Positions 13,955-26,453 of a stretch of 64,000 nt of DNA are shown in pieces. The notes under the pieces are model-generated. The model was not told the DNA's origin. It made no database searches and worked only from the letters and a program-made list of their open reading frames with translations. The stretch covers positions 5,228,001-5,292,000 of the forward strand of contig JAIVEN010000013.1 of assembly GCA_026686845.1 (NCBI GenBank), read 5' to 3'. Position numbers and translations under genes: made by a program. The stretch comes from Adenanthera pavonina. Taxonomy: Eukaryota; Streptophyta; Magnoliopsida; Fabales; Fabaceae. Position 1 is the first letter of the stretch. Each line of letters opens with the position of its first letter.

Positions 13955-16900
13955 ATGGCTATGCAGTTGCAGATAAACATTAGCTTCTCAGTAGGAAATG
14001 GAGGATCCGACCCTAAATTTGATGATGATGGTAAATTGAAACGAACAGGTATATACGTATCTGCTTTTTTCTCTTAACTTGTGGCATTATTGAGTTCATT
14101 TCTTTGACTCTTTTTTATTTGTGAAGATTTCTTTGACTCATTATTTTAGGATAATTTTCATCTTCCAAGAGAAAAATGACAATCTGTGTTTTCATCTTAT
14201 AAAAAAAGTTTTGGAGACCAAGTCCATGTGTAAAGCCATTTTAACAACTTATTTAACCATCACACTATTTTGAAACTGCATGCACTAGTATTTCATCTGA
14301 GTCCGTACAGGTCACCCCTATTGTTTTGCAGTTCAGAAGAAAATTGTTACTTTTTTTTAATTAATTTCAAAATTTTACTTCCTTTGGACTTTTCTGATTT
14401 TTTCGTCCCAGAATATTTGTCTTTTTAAAATTTTTAAAAATATTAATTATTTTTTTATTTTTATACCCTCCATTAATGTTAAAAAGAGACAAAAAGTATT
14501 TAAGCTAAAAATATTTTAGTAAATACTCTCCACCTTTCCTTATATAAGGACTTTTTTATATCGTTATAACGTCCTTATTTTAGACCAAAAAAAAAAATAA
14601 CATCTTCATGTTTAATGAAGTTGCGCCTGTAGATATTGAAAATGTAACTAATTTACGATTGTGTCGTACGAAACGATGTGGGTCCAGGAACGTGGATCAC
14701 TGCAAGTGCACACATGGTGACGGCCGTTATTGGATCAGGGGTGCTATGGTCGGCATGGGCCATGGCCCAACTGGGCCCATTTCCCTCTCAATTAAATAAA
14801 TGCCAGTCATCAGTTAATTTAGTTGGTTTATATATAGATATATATATATATATATTAATTAAAGATAAGTAATATAATACTAATATTACTGAATTTGGTA
14901 GCAGGAGGTATCAAATAATTGCTGTGTGGGGTGACACAGTATGTGAATCTAGTAGGAATATCAATTGGATACACAATTACTGCATCCATTAGCATGGTGT
15001 AAGATTTCATATTATAGCTCTTAAATTCTTAATTTAACTGTCCACTAAATCCAGCAATTATATTTATGTGTGTATATAAAATACGTTTGTAATGAAAGGG
15101 GCCACACTTGGGTTGTCGTTTGCCAATCCAAAACTACTTTTAATAACATGAAATGAAAGATGTTAGTAATCAGTTTTTACATTCTACATTGGTAAAACGA
15201 GAATTTGTGTTGGCGTTACACAAAATATTGATTGATTGTATGGCTAATATTCATTGGGTGGTGAAAAGATTAAATTGCTTTCACAAGAAGGGACATGAAG
15301 ACGGGTGTCACATGTCAAATAATGGATTTATGATAATATTTGGGATGGTGGAGATCATATTAAGAAGCCAAATCCCAAACTTACATGAGCTTTCATGGCT
15401 TTCTCTTCTCGCTGCTCTCATGTCCCTTAGTTATGCCTTCATTGCAGTTGGCGTTTCCATTGCCACTATTGCAGGTTAGTTTTTGCATTCAATATATGCC
15501 GCTAGCTTTAAGATTCCTTTTGTGACGAATGTATGGTAAATTTTTCACTAATCCACTTCTGGAACTTGAAGGTGAAAACCATGTGAAGACTGGCTTAACT
15601 GGGACAATTATTGGTGTGGATGTCACAAGCACTGAGAAGATATGGAACACCTTCCAAGCACTTGGAAACATAGGTTTTGCATATGCCTTCTCTGTTGTAA
15701 TTGTTGAGATACAGGCAAGCTACTTAACTCAGAAACTTCTCAAATATGGATCAAACCATAAATGAAGTTCAATTTCAATATTTTTTGTTCGTTTGAGCAG
15801 GATACGTTAAAATCAAGCCCACCAGAAAATCAACTGATGAAAAAGGCAGCCTCCATTGGAGTCTCAATCACCAGCCTGTTTTATCTGTCCTGTGGAATAT
15901 TGGGATATGCAGCATTTGAGAACTCTGCACCTGGAAACATCTTGACAGGATTTGGATTTTATGAGCCATTTTGTATAGGTGACATCGGTAACATCTTCGT
16001 TGTTGTTCATCCTGCGGGTGGAACCCCAAGATTCTCAGCCCCAAGAGTCTCTTCTAAGAGTCAGGATGATGAGGGTGGAACCCCACTAGACCCTTCTCTC
16101 TATCTCTCTCCACCTAGACTGTCCTGATTCCAAAAGAGAAACTAAACATAGGGCCCGTTTGGTTCGTAGAATTGGGAATAGAATGGTTGGGAATGGAATC
16201 TTGTAAGCCAAAATTTTGTTTGGTTCACCCTAAAAAAGACATAGGTAACAACTTAAATTTGTTTGGTTGGACATAAGAAAATGATGGAATGAAAAATAAA
16301 TAATGTGCAAAAAGTCAGAATTGCACCTAAGTAAAAATTTAGCCCAACATCAATTGCTTCAATACTGTGTTCGTAACGTAACTTTTTTTTATATATTTTT
16401 TAGTTATAAACAGGTGACATCTTTTTTTTTCCAGACAATAACCTCATATTTTAAGTTTTTACATATTTTTATTTTTATTAAATAAAAAATATCTAAGTAT
16501 AAATTGCAATATAAAAAATAAAAGGAAACTTACGTATATTTCAATTCTTATTATTTTTTATTTTAAATTTTTTAAATTAAATATTTTTAGAGAAAAAAAT
16601 CATATAGAAAATTTACACTAAATAACTTATATGAATTAATGAAAAAATTTTAAGAGAAAATGAGGTACATAATCTGTGAAGGGTATTTTAAGAATAATAT
16701 TTCATAATTAAGGTCATCTCTGTCATTTGGTCTTCATTCCTAGTGGTAGGAATAAACAAAGTCAGGGTCCAAGGTAGGAAAGTTAACTCTCAAATCTTTG
16801 GTAATCTTCATTCCCATGGGAGTCTAGATTCCTATTCCCATGTCTAACCAAACAGTTCAAATATGGGAATAGAATCTGGATTCCCACTCCATGAACACCT

Positions 16901-17523
16901 AAGAAATGAACCAAACGAGCCCATAGTTTCTCATATGATCGAACAAGCCGGCCTTCAACATTAAATTAGATTTCTACATTTTTATGTTAATGCATTTGAA
17001 TAAGCACTTGTTGATGAATACAGAGGATCCAAATTGCCCTAAAGTCTTGCCAAAATTGACTGCCAGAGAACCTTAACGTTGTGATTGGTGTGTGCAGGTA
17101 TTCTGCCAACCCGTTTACAGTCTGGTGGGAGATTAATGCAGTAAGCGATGGCCAGAAAGCAATTTTTCTTCCAAAGAGTACTCAATCATCATTTCAAAGT
17201 GTGGCCTTTACTGAGTGAATCAATTTCGCGTGATATGGAGGAGACTGTGCGTGATATTCACCACTGTGATCGCCATGATACTTCCTTTCTTCAACAGCAT
17301 TTTAGGTCTACTTGGAGCTATTTCTTTCCGGCCCTTGACTGTGTATTTTCCTGTAGAAATGTACACTTCGCAGGCAAAAATACCCAGGTTTTCTGCATAA
17401 TGGATAGAGCTTAAAATGCTAAGTGGGGTTTGCTTTATTGTATCCATAGTTGCTGCAGCTGGATCCATTGACGATATTATAAAAGCCCTGAAAGCTTATA
17501 AGCCTTTTCAGTCTACTTCTTAG
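13955..17523 (+). pseudogene. Amino acid permease (AAP family) pseudogene
   Basis: AAP proteins are plasma-membrane proton/amino acid symporters of the AAAP superfamily. Pieces appear in the correct order: an N-terminal exon 13955-14048 ending DDDGKLKRTG; 14690-14780 with TASAHMVTAVIGSGVL; 14905-15000 with TQYVNLVGISIGYTITASIS; about 15262-15474 with KRLNCFHKKGHE and an SQIPN block; about 15570-15714 ending VVIVEIQ; 15801-16012 with DTLKSSPPENQLMKKA and APGNILTGFGF; and a last exon 17098-17523 with LTVYFPVEMYTSQ and a KAYKPF tail. It is broken by in-frame stops at 14916-14918, 17134-17136, 17212-17214 and 17398-17400. Sequence after the first transmembrane block (from AQLG to the GG before ICGV in relatives) is lost. 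Foreign sequence also replaces the end of the exon near 16012. Retained introns indicate decay of an ordinary gene copy. The intron after VVIVEIQ begins GC. Confidence 0.92.
16151..16922. mobile_element. Tourist-like MITE, 772 bp, inside the permease pseudogene
   Basis: The left end GGGCCCGTTTGGTTC and the right end GAACCAAACGAGCCC are inverted repeats differing at one position. Both sides carry the same three bases ATA (16148-16150 and 16923-16925), the duplication length of PIF/Harbinger elements, although TAA/TTA is usual. Subterminal text (GGGAATAGAATGG and its inverted partner near 16790-16880) is also complementary. It has no transposase reading frame. It sits in what would be the last intron or exon edge of the permease. 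Confidence 0.85.
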
Positions 17524-18311
17524 TGCCCTGTTTCCCAGTCTTTGGGTTTTCTTAGGGCACAGAAAGAAACTAGCTTCAAAGTCTATGAAGATACTCAATG
17601 GATTAGAATTCAGACAACTTTTAACGTTGTAATGAAATCCAAATGAGATAGGTTTGTTGGCCCTTCTATACTTAATAGTGGGGGTGAATCACATGCATGA
17701 ATAGTCATTTTCCTGAGAAAAGCTTTTCACTTTCTCGATTGTTTAATTAAACATTGAACTTGAGTTCTAATTCTGATAGTAGAGTAGAAATAAACCAAAC
17801 TTTTTGAGTCAGTGTGAGGGTCAAATTCCAATTTACGTGTCTGCACCGTAATATTAAGATGTAATCCCAACTCTTTCAAGTTTTTATATAAATTGACATA
17901 AACCAAAACAATCCCTCTTCTTTGGAAGAAATAAGCATAAAAGGTTAGACTGTCTATAAAATGAATTTCTCATAACATTCAATTCAGAACAATAAGTTTC
18001 TGCCACCATATGGATTAAGCTTAGAAGTTGTACATCAATCTGAAATTATTCTGGCCATTATTATTACGCCTTAAGATTCATATAAAATAGCGTAATGTTA
18101 TATAAGCCCAGATGCGTGGCGAGAAGCGAAGATCTAGAGTGAGAAAATAAGCCTGTAATCTCTAGAGTGAGAAAATGAGCATGTAATCAATAACTTAACA
18201 AGTTCTTCCTTAGTCATATTTTACAATGGAAACATATAAACAGATGCAAAGAGAACAGAAAAGTGATATATGCAATATAACTACATTCCTATGTATGTAA
18301 ATTTTTGCCTT
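17524..18311. other. Intergenic DNA between two convergent loci
   Basis: This is the space between the permease pseudogene on the plus strand and the end of the minus-strand gene. Part of 18240-18311 is probably the 3' untranslated region of the minus-strand gene. Nothing else was recognised. Confidence 0.35.
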
Positions 18312-21300
18312 TCAATTGAGACGAGGTGCTATCTGAGATATTCGTTCATCTTCCAAGAGTGCATAAGGATCCACATACTGGGGAGGTAAGGGAGGCATCT
18401 TGCTACCATCATGGACAAAACTAGGTCCAAAATACTGCCACAGAGAAAAAATAGAATCAAATCCAGCTCTTTAAACGTCAAAAGTATCAAGGGTTCAATT
18501 ATCAAAGGCCTGATTTAGTCTGGCGACCACTACAAGTAGCAATAAGACTTTGGTGAACCTCCCTCCGCATTTGTTAGTAGGTTTTTCAATAAAAGAACAA
18601 GGGACATGGACATCTTCTAAAACTGCATCATACACTAAAAAGTTTTTTCACGGATCATAATTCTATTGAAGAGCCTTGTAGTAAACACCTAAGATCTGCA
18701 AGTTAGTTTTTTCCTTCAGAAAACAGTGAAGCCTGAGGAAGCTCAGCATAGTGGCTAGTGTTAAGACCCACATGTCACAAAAGAAAACATAATTTCATTC
18801 GAAGTTTCAGTTCTCAACTGGGCTGGAGAACAAAATGCTTCATGCTGTTAAGTCATGTTTAAGTTTTTTCTCGTCAATATCTATTATAAACCCATAGGAT
18901 GGAAGATACGATGCAGTAGTGATCACAAACTTCAGCACTTTCAAATAGAAGGGGATAATCCAGAAAATCAAATGCTCATTTGTACTTGATAAAGTGACGC
19001 TCCTCTAACTTTCTTAGGCAACAAACAGAAGATTCCATGAACAATCAACGTTTATGAGAACCTCATAGGGAATCTAACAAAGCAGACTTGAATAAAAGAG
19101 GGGGGAGGGAGGATCAAACCAGTTGCAAATTGTAATCAGTAAAGAAATAATCATAAGTGGCTTTTAGGTATGAATTTCCTTTAATTTTTTTCAAGAAATC
19201 TACTGAGGCAGGCAAGAATAGATTCCAAACCAGTCAGCTGCCTCTGCAAGGTTTGCCAATTAAAACCATGTATTTCGGCCCACCAAATAGTTCAGTATAA
19301 TAACAGACAATTTAAACAGTTCAAAGCAAGTAATTTAGCATCCTTGATTCAATGTGGACATAACATGGTCAAGATTTACACCTATCACTAAGAATGGAAT
19401 CAATATTGTTGGGAAGAAATTAACAAAGAAATTCATGTATGCATCAATTGACAAAGAAAGAGAAAGGGGGCTTACAAGGCAGAGAGCAGAAAAGAACACA
19501 ATAGTTATGAGGATCAATGGCCAAAAGGTTAAGAAGAACGTTCCTCCAAGTGACAACAAAAGTTTAGCTCGAGGTATCAAACCCTATAGTGGATAAAGAT
19601 GTGAGTTACTGTATTCCACCAAACAAAAACAAAGAAGGCTAATCAGATCTTTCCAGCTAAGTTCACTTCAATATATTAGTGATTTTCTAATTATGTTTTT
19701 AACCATCCATTTTTCTGTGTCCCCCATGCCCCCACCCCCCCCCCCCCAAAAAAAAACAGAGAGAGACAGAACATAAAGCACACAATTACTTAATTTTTCT
19801 TGATAAAGTAACATCAAATTCTTACTTTACACACTTGCAGTGGCACACACAAATAAATTATGAAATGACTCTATAAATGATCCAGGTAAAGGTCTAGAGA
19901 AGTTTTGAGAATCAATTTTGTAGTGGCAACATATGAAGGCAAATAATGCGCCACATATAAGCCATGCTTCATGAATAAGGAACATGACTGTGGTATAAGA
20001 GAACAAATTTAAGATGCAAAGTTCTAGAAATGTCGGATTACTAATATTCAAAATATTATATTATTCTAGAAATGTCAGATGATGCATCAACCTCAAGACC
20101 TTCACTGTTCAGTGCCATAGATCTCTCCCTTTGATTGTCTAGACTCCTCTCGACATTGGTTGAGACTGCATTTCTTTTTGGAAAACCTCTATCTTCCTCA
20201 TTCATATTTATCTCCTCATCCACTCCATAGCTGCCTTGCTTATAATCCTCAAGCAATGAAGTGGGAGTCATACCCCTCCTCTTCAGTTCCTTCATAAATA
20301 ATGATTCTGGAGGATCTTCACCTGAAAACACATAAGAGGCAATAGCCGACAGAAGTATTTAGTCCTTTGATGATTTCTAAGACTAGCAATTGCTGAGGGA
20401 AAAAAACAAAAAGGGGACTTAATTGTCTGCAGACTACTGTTGTGGAATGATATCTCAGAAGAAAGACATTGATCTACAGCTACATGATTACTAAAGGAAA
20501 ACAAATAGAAAACCGAGCCAAACTATTGAATGCATTAAAAAGATAATGGATAGATATTGCATGCAATCTGACTACAATGCAGACCTTAGGCTTATAAGTA
20601 TGCCACACACCCCAGGGGGTTGAAAAGATGTTTTCCCAAAAAAAAAAACCCTTTTTAATCAAGATCTCTCTCTCTACCAGTAAGAGTGTTCTTAGTGTTC
20701 TCTATGGAAGTCCTATGACGTCAATGATTAAGCAATATGTCCCTTCTGAATTTTTTTTTTTTAATTGTTCATACTAATAGGGAACCCAATAGCTTCGTGC
20801 GGTTTTAACCAACTTCACTGAGATAAAGCTCTCTCATCTTCTTCTTCTTCTTGTTCATATTAATATGGACCAAAAAGGATACTGAAAATGTCAAAATATC
20901 ACACATAAATATAAAAAATTATAATGAAAAAATTGCATGAGCAAGTCCAACAAAGAAGCATGCATGCATGCATACATACATACATACATAATTACATATA
21001 TATAAAGTGACATATCAAATTAAATTTTTAAAAATTGGCAAAATTGTTCTTTCTAAAACTAGCTAAGTCTGAGATTTTATACAGCGTTCTATAATGCTCG
21101 TATCTTCACAATTATTAATCTTTGCATTTATCCAAAAATAAGTGTTGCTCCCTTATTAATCCAAAAGAACTACAAAATTCTGAAGCAAATGAATAACTTA
21201 TGACCAAATAGGAGCTAATCATTTTTACTTGCTATTTGCCAAGGTCACCTTGACCAACAAATAAGTGCTCATAATTCATATGCACAAATATAAATTCCTT

Positions 21301-22836
21301 TAACTTCTTTTCCTTAGGTGAACAAAGGGGATAATAGATGAATCAGTATCTTTCTTCAGTCCCCCATCTTCAATATTATTTTGGGCAAGCAAATTGTAGT
21401 GCTACTTATCAATATAAAGATCAAATCATTTAGAAGATTAAACTGCAAAGAAGTCATTGGTTTAGATCAAAAAGATATCGATCTAAAAATTTTACAGGTC
21501 ACTCAAGTTTGCTCTGTAACTCACTCCAGAAAACAATATATGCTGAAGTCTTAACCACATCTCACATTAAACTAACGTCAGATAAACTATTGAGTCAGCG
21601 CTGCATGGCTTCCAGGGTCCAACTTATCAACAGCATCTCGTTGCATTCCATATGCATTTTACAGCCGATCTGGGATGTACATGAAACTATACAATAGTGA
21701 ACTAGATGCCAACTACTAACAATTTCTGCCCACTGCCAGTTATCCTAGTCCTAAAAAATGGAAAGAATTTAGTACTTCCAAATTTAGGAAACTTTAATCC
21801 TCCTCAGACAGCAGTTCAGACCTTAATTAGACATCCGTAAATAAGGGAAGGCAAAGGTGGTATACAAATGAAAGTAAACCTTTTTTTAATGCTAACCTAC
21901 ATAATATTATACAAAATATACAGAGAAGAAAACAAAGGCCATGTCTTCTCCTCAGCTTACAGCTTGAATGGGACATCAATCAGCTTCATCTCATGTTTCG
22001 TATGATGTAATCAGAATGAATTTCCTCCCTTAACTTCCTTATTACCCAATTCCTAAATTTTAGTGGCTAAATTTTATTCATGACAACGCTTAAACCATTA
22101 AATGTCCACCAAAAGATTTATAATCTTAAGTTCTGTCCAAAAGGGGACATGTCACGTGTTATATATAACCCGAACCAATTCCACACTATATCCACCCATC
22201 TAAACAATAATAATTGTACAATATTTTCCGTACCAATCAATACATAAATGGTTAACGAAGTAAGGGGAAAAAATCTTTTGTTATTTATGATGAAAAAGTA
22301 GAAGGCACAATGTTTAAATGCAGAATTCTAGTACACTGAGTCCGTGGAATATGCAGGAAATAAAATCAAAGCTTCAATAATCTCTCCCCAACAGTTAGCC
22401 GAGGTCTGAAACAAAATGAATATGACAATTGCCCTCATAAAAACAGAGGTCAGAAAGACAGTAACTTCATTGCTATTTTAAGCAATCGACATGAACCTAC
22501 GTAACTTCAGTAAACACGGAACCATCAAACTTGGAAAAAAAAAAAAGACCATTCCTAAAGTCAACCATCCATCTCAATAAATGACGCAGGGAATTTAAAA
22601 TTAAAAAAAAGAAAAGTTGGAAACAAAATCTTGCCATTGTTTTGGTTGTCGGTATCTTGAGCTCTACAGCAGACCCTAAACCTTGTGCAAGATTTCGAAC
22701 CACCGACAGTTGGCACCTTTACCATCCCTTCCCGGAAATACGACTCTCGTGAAGTCCATCTCGATTTTATAGGGAAATTCGATTGGGCAAGGGAAACCGA
22801 AGAGAGGGTGAGTTTCAGGATTTGTAACGAAGCCAT
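18312..22836 (-). CDS. Probable chloroplast protein with one membrane segment
   Basis: On the minus strand four exons join: 22836-22635, 20321-20092, 19583-19476 and 18434-18312, giving 220 residues. Residues 1-60 are rich in Ser, Arg and Lys and start MASLQ, like a chloroplast transit peptide, with a plausible cleavage region before VCCRAQD. About 68-95 hold a conserved-looking block (GEDPPESLFMKELKRRGMTP). About 100-140 are polar and probably disordered. About 150-180 form one hydrophobic segment (FFLTFWPLILITIVFFSAL). The last 40 are hydrophilic and proline-rich (MPPLPPQYVDPYALLEDE). I do not recognise the family. A thylakoid or envelope membrane protein is an inference from the transit-like N terminus and single hydrophobic segment. 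The first intron starts GC rather than GT (AATG|GCAAGA) and ends TTTTCAG; joining there keeps the frame (NNGEDPP). The other introns are GT-AG. Intron 1 is over 2.3 kb. Confidence 0.8.
20958..20990. repeat. (CATG)n/(CATA)n microsatellite in intron 1 of the minus-strand gene
   Basis: A short run of CATG tetramers passes directly into a run of CATA tetramers. It is intronic and non-coding. Confidence 0.8.
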
Positions 22837-22979
22837 AACCAGAAGCTACAAAGAGAAAAATTTCATTGGTCGCCAAATTAACGAAGAAAGGAGCGAAAGA
22901 GGTTTGGTGGAAGAGATATAGAGAGAGAAAGGAAGGCTTCTTCAAGAGGAACAAGCAAGTGGAACAGAGACAGCAGGAG

Positions 22980-23814
22980 ATGGCTGAGCGTGGTTTAGCA
23001 GAAAGAACAAGTGGTGGCTAATGTGCGCGGGAGAGGTTTGCGTCTTGTGGCTAGAAGTTACGGATTTGCCGTTAGAGGCTGACGTCTGGCCATGAAGAAA
23101 ACGCAAAGTTATGATTTTTTTAATTTGTATATTCAATATTCATAATTGAATGAATTTCAGTTTTTTAAAAATGATAACTAGATTTCATATTCATTCCTAG
23201 AACACAGATTCCAAGCGGTAGTTTGTTCCAGAATTTCGGGGAAAACTTTGTCTTACCTCAATCACCTTCCAAAGTTTTCACAAATTGAAAAAGCCTTATT
23301 TAATTCGTCTTCTTTCGAAAATTGAGTTTAATTGGTTGATTTATGTTTCTAAGTTTGAAATTTAAATAATTTTTTTTTCATTGACGTGATATTTTTAATA
23401 TTACATTTTAAAATTAAAATGACCCACTGTAAATTAATTTTATAAATTTCCAATTTCATATTAGAATGATTTACAAAAAAATTTATTCCAGGTTAGTAAA
23501 ATAAAATTTTATGTCCTTTTAGTGATTCAACCAACCCTAGATTTATTAAGTTTGAAGTTGGATATATATGTTAATGAATCCATATTCCATTGGAATGGAA
23601 TATAATACTCCTCCATTTCCATTTATAAGTCATTTATGAGAAATTTATATTTTATAATATAAGAAATTTCATAGATTATATAGTATGTTTGATTTTGTTT
23701 TGTCTAAAATGCCTTCGAGAAATGATTAAATTTAATTAATATTAGGGAGTTTGATTCATGGGTTAATTATATTAAATAAAGATAACTTAGAAAAAAATGA
23801 AAAATTTTCAATTA
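22980..23814. other. Promoter side of the minus-strand gene and AT-rich DNA
   Basis: The first part is the likely upstream region of the minus-strand gene, with no obvious TATA box. The rest is A/T-rich. Near 23605-23640 a phrase TACTCCTCCATTTCCATTT resembles a Stowaway end without a clear partner. Confidence 0.35.
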
Positions 23815-24086
23815 CTCCCCCTATTTCTTTTTATTTGTCACTTTTAAAAAAATTTATTTTTATTTATCTGTCCCTTTCAAATTCAAAAATAACATTAATT
23901 ATTATTTTTTTAATTATACAATTATTTATTTTTTTAAAAGTTAAAGATGACATTAATTGTTATTTCTTATCTATCTATTTATTAAATGATATATTAGGAA
24001 ATTTAAAATAAATTCTAATATATTAATTATATTTCTTAATCTGTGTATTAAAATCTTAAATATTACATAAAAATAAATAGAGAGAG
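23815..24086. mobile_element. Stowaway-type MITE, 272 bp
   Basis: The left end is CTCCCCCTATTTC and the right end AAATAGAGAGAG; read inward they are inverted repeats. Both sides show the TA dinucleotide used by Tc1/mariner elements (23813-23814 and 24087-24088). The interior differs from the other Stowaway copies here, so it is a separate subfamily. Non-coding. Confidence 0.65.
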
Positions 24087-24529
24087 TATTAATTACCACC
24101 CTATATTTATGTATGGTAATTAAAAGTATCTTATAAATTAAAATAGAGGTTGTAGAAAATAATAATGTTGTATGATTGAGGAGTAGTATATTAAGAAATG
24201 AGAATAATGAATGAGTGAAGAAAATATGGGAATTTGTAAGTATATGAAGGAAAGACAAATTTTTTGTGATTTGCGTGTAAGCTACCGGATCTGGAGCTTG
24301 CCATGCAAGTGTTGTATTGTTGCTCAGGGCAAGCAACTCCATTATTCATGATAATCAACCTTAATCTATCATTTATTTGTGCAACAAACTTCCCTAACGT
24401 GGACATCAACCTTAATATATAGTATAGAACATCTTATTTTTGTTGTATAAGAAAGAAGATTTTGACATATAAATTTAATCATTACATGTGCATCACACAA
24501 ATGATAATTTTATGTATACTATATCCAAT

Positions 24530-25332
24530 GGATCATTAATTTTTGAATTATTGGGAAAAAAATAAAAATTTGAAGTTTAATTTCTATTTGCCCGAAGAAA
24601 AAAAGTTTGATTTCTATATTTTTTATTATTAGGTATATTAAAGTGATAATATGTGGATTTAATGATTAGACCTTTTTTAATAAAATTATTTTTTTAGCAC
24701 GAAAGATATCCTGCAACTGAGAGTTGAAGACTAGTTCCTTTAAGATTGAGATCACTGTAATGTGTTTTACCTTTTTCATATACACGATTAGACATCGAAT
24801 TCAGGATAACATATTTCAAAGACTAGTTATAAAGAAAATTATTTTTTTCATCCATATTACAAAGGTTCTTCTAAAATTTTTATTTGGTCTAAAATGTAAA
24901 AGATTATATAATTTTTAGTAGGAGTTTGTCATTTATACTCTATTGAGTATTTTATATGTACCATATTTTATCAAAAAAAAAAAAGATTGTGTAATGCTTT
25001 TTTTTTTTAGGAAAAGATTGTGTACGCTTTGTGGGTGGTACAAATTGACACTCTATCAAATGGACATTAATTTTTGAATTATGGGGAAAAATACAAAATT
25101 TGAAGTTTAAATTCTATTTGCCCAAAAAAATAAAAAGAAGTTTGATTTCTATATTTTTTTTATTATTAGGTATATTGAAGTGATGATATCGGTATGAGGA
25201 TTCAACGATTAGATTTTTTTTAAAGAAAATGATTTTATACGCGCCATATTTTATTAAAAAAAATAAAAAGATTGCGTAGTGTTTTTTTTTTTTGTGAAAA
25301 GATTGTGCATGCTTTGTGAGTCGTACAAAATG
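24530..25332. repeat. Imperfect tandem duplication with a segment present in one copy only
   Basis: Copy A (24530-25050) and copy B (25060-25332) share two blocks in the same order. The first runs from ATTAATTTTTGAATTATxGGG through TTTGAAGTTTAA to GGTATATTxAAGTGAT. The second contains CCATATTTTAT and AAAAGATTGTG before GCTTTGTG. Between the blocks copy A has about 250 bp (roughly 24695-24945) that copy B lacks. No reading frame is preserved. Confidence 0.75.
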
Positions 25333-25861
25333 CAATGAGGAATAATATCGCATTTAGTATGAAAAAAATTTGTGCGTCAAATTGCAATCAAATAAATAAT
25401 ATTCAATCATTGGCTTCTAAATAATAGTAACTAAGTTCTGTCATCCTTGATGGATATGGGTGAGGCTTTGCACGGCTGGTTCATAATATGGGTGATGCAA
25501 TGCAAATTAATCTTCTTTCTTTTTTTTCGGGAGACCAAAGGCCATGTAAACCAACTCAAATTTAGCTGCTCAATCTGCTGCATAGCATCATGCCAAAAAA
25601 GGGCTGGACATTAATCTTAGTAAATGTAATATAAAATCTCCAGTTTGAGATTATGTAAATGTAAAAGACATTTTTAGGAGAGCTTCTCTCTATATGAGGC
25701 TTAATGTGGATCAATCAGGATTACTCGTAACTCAAAGTTTATATGGTTAGAAAAAACAAATAGGGTTGAACAAAAGTAAGATTGTAGGAAAGGGAAGAAG
25801 GGTATTTCATTATGGGAATGACCATCTATACTATTGTGTTTTTCATAGAATCATCATTTCC

Positions 25862-25928
25862 GGGCCCCATTTGGTATTTAGGAATTGAAATCACGGAAAG
25901 AAAATTGGAAAAGGATTCTCCATATATA

Positions 25929-25964
<36 letters not shown>

Positions 25965-26453
25965 TGTATGCATGATTGGTTTGTAGTATTCGAGATTCCA
26001 AAGAAAGTCCATTCCACCAAAATAGGTGGAATCAACTTCCACTTGGGGGGCAATGGAATTGGGTCTAGTTCCATGGGAACAAAGTTGTTGAACCATTTTA
26101 CTTCCACTTAAAACAATTTTGAACTATTTAATTTCTTCCTTGCCCTCTTTCTCTCCCATTCTTCTTTCTCTCTCCTCTCTTCTCTCCCAAAGCACTATAA
26201 TTTACAATCTCAACCATATGTCTTATAATCTCAACCGTTTTTTCAATAGTGATTAATGATTATATAATAATTTCAGATCATCCCCTTTAGAATGATCATA
26301 TATGTATTTTATCTTGCTAGCTAGAGAGGGGAAAAAATCTCTCTAGCATACTATATTTGATTTATATTTAAATTCCATTATATTAAAATCAATTCCTTTT
26401 TCCTTTCCTATTTCAATTCCTTCAAAAATCTTTCTGGCATATCAAATGGCCCC
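25862..26453. mobile_element. Tourist-like MITE, about 590 bp, containing a microsatellite
   Basis: The left end is GGGCCCCATTTGGTAT; the right end read inward is GGGGCCATTTGATAT. Subterminal sequence also matches in inverted orientation (AGGAATTGAAATC against GGAATTGAAATAGG). I could not settle the 3-bp target duplication, so edges may be off by a few bases. A (AT)n then (GTAT)n microsatellite at 25922-25970 lies inside. Short frames across it are repeat-derived. Confidence 0.6.
25922..25970. repeat. (AT)n-(GTAT)n compound microsatellite
   Basis: A dinucleotide AT run is followed by about eight GTAT tetramers. It produces spurious Tyr/Val/Met/Cys-rich and Ile/His/Thr-rich open frames on the two strands. 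Confidence 0.9.

Noticed and set aside
25812..26111. Open frames with Tyr-Ile or Met-Tyr-Val-Cys repeats
   Set aside because: They translate the AT/GTAT microsatellite within a MITE.
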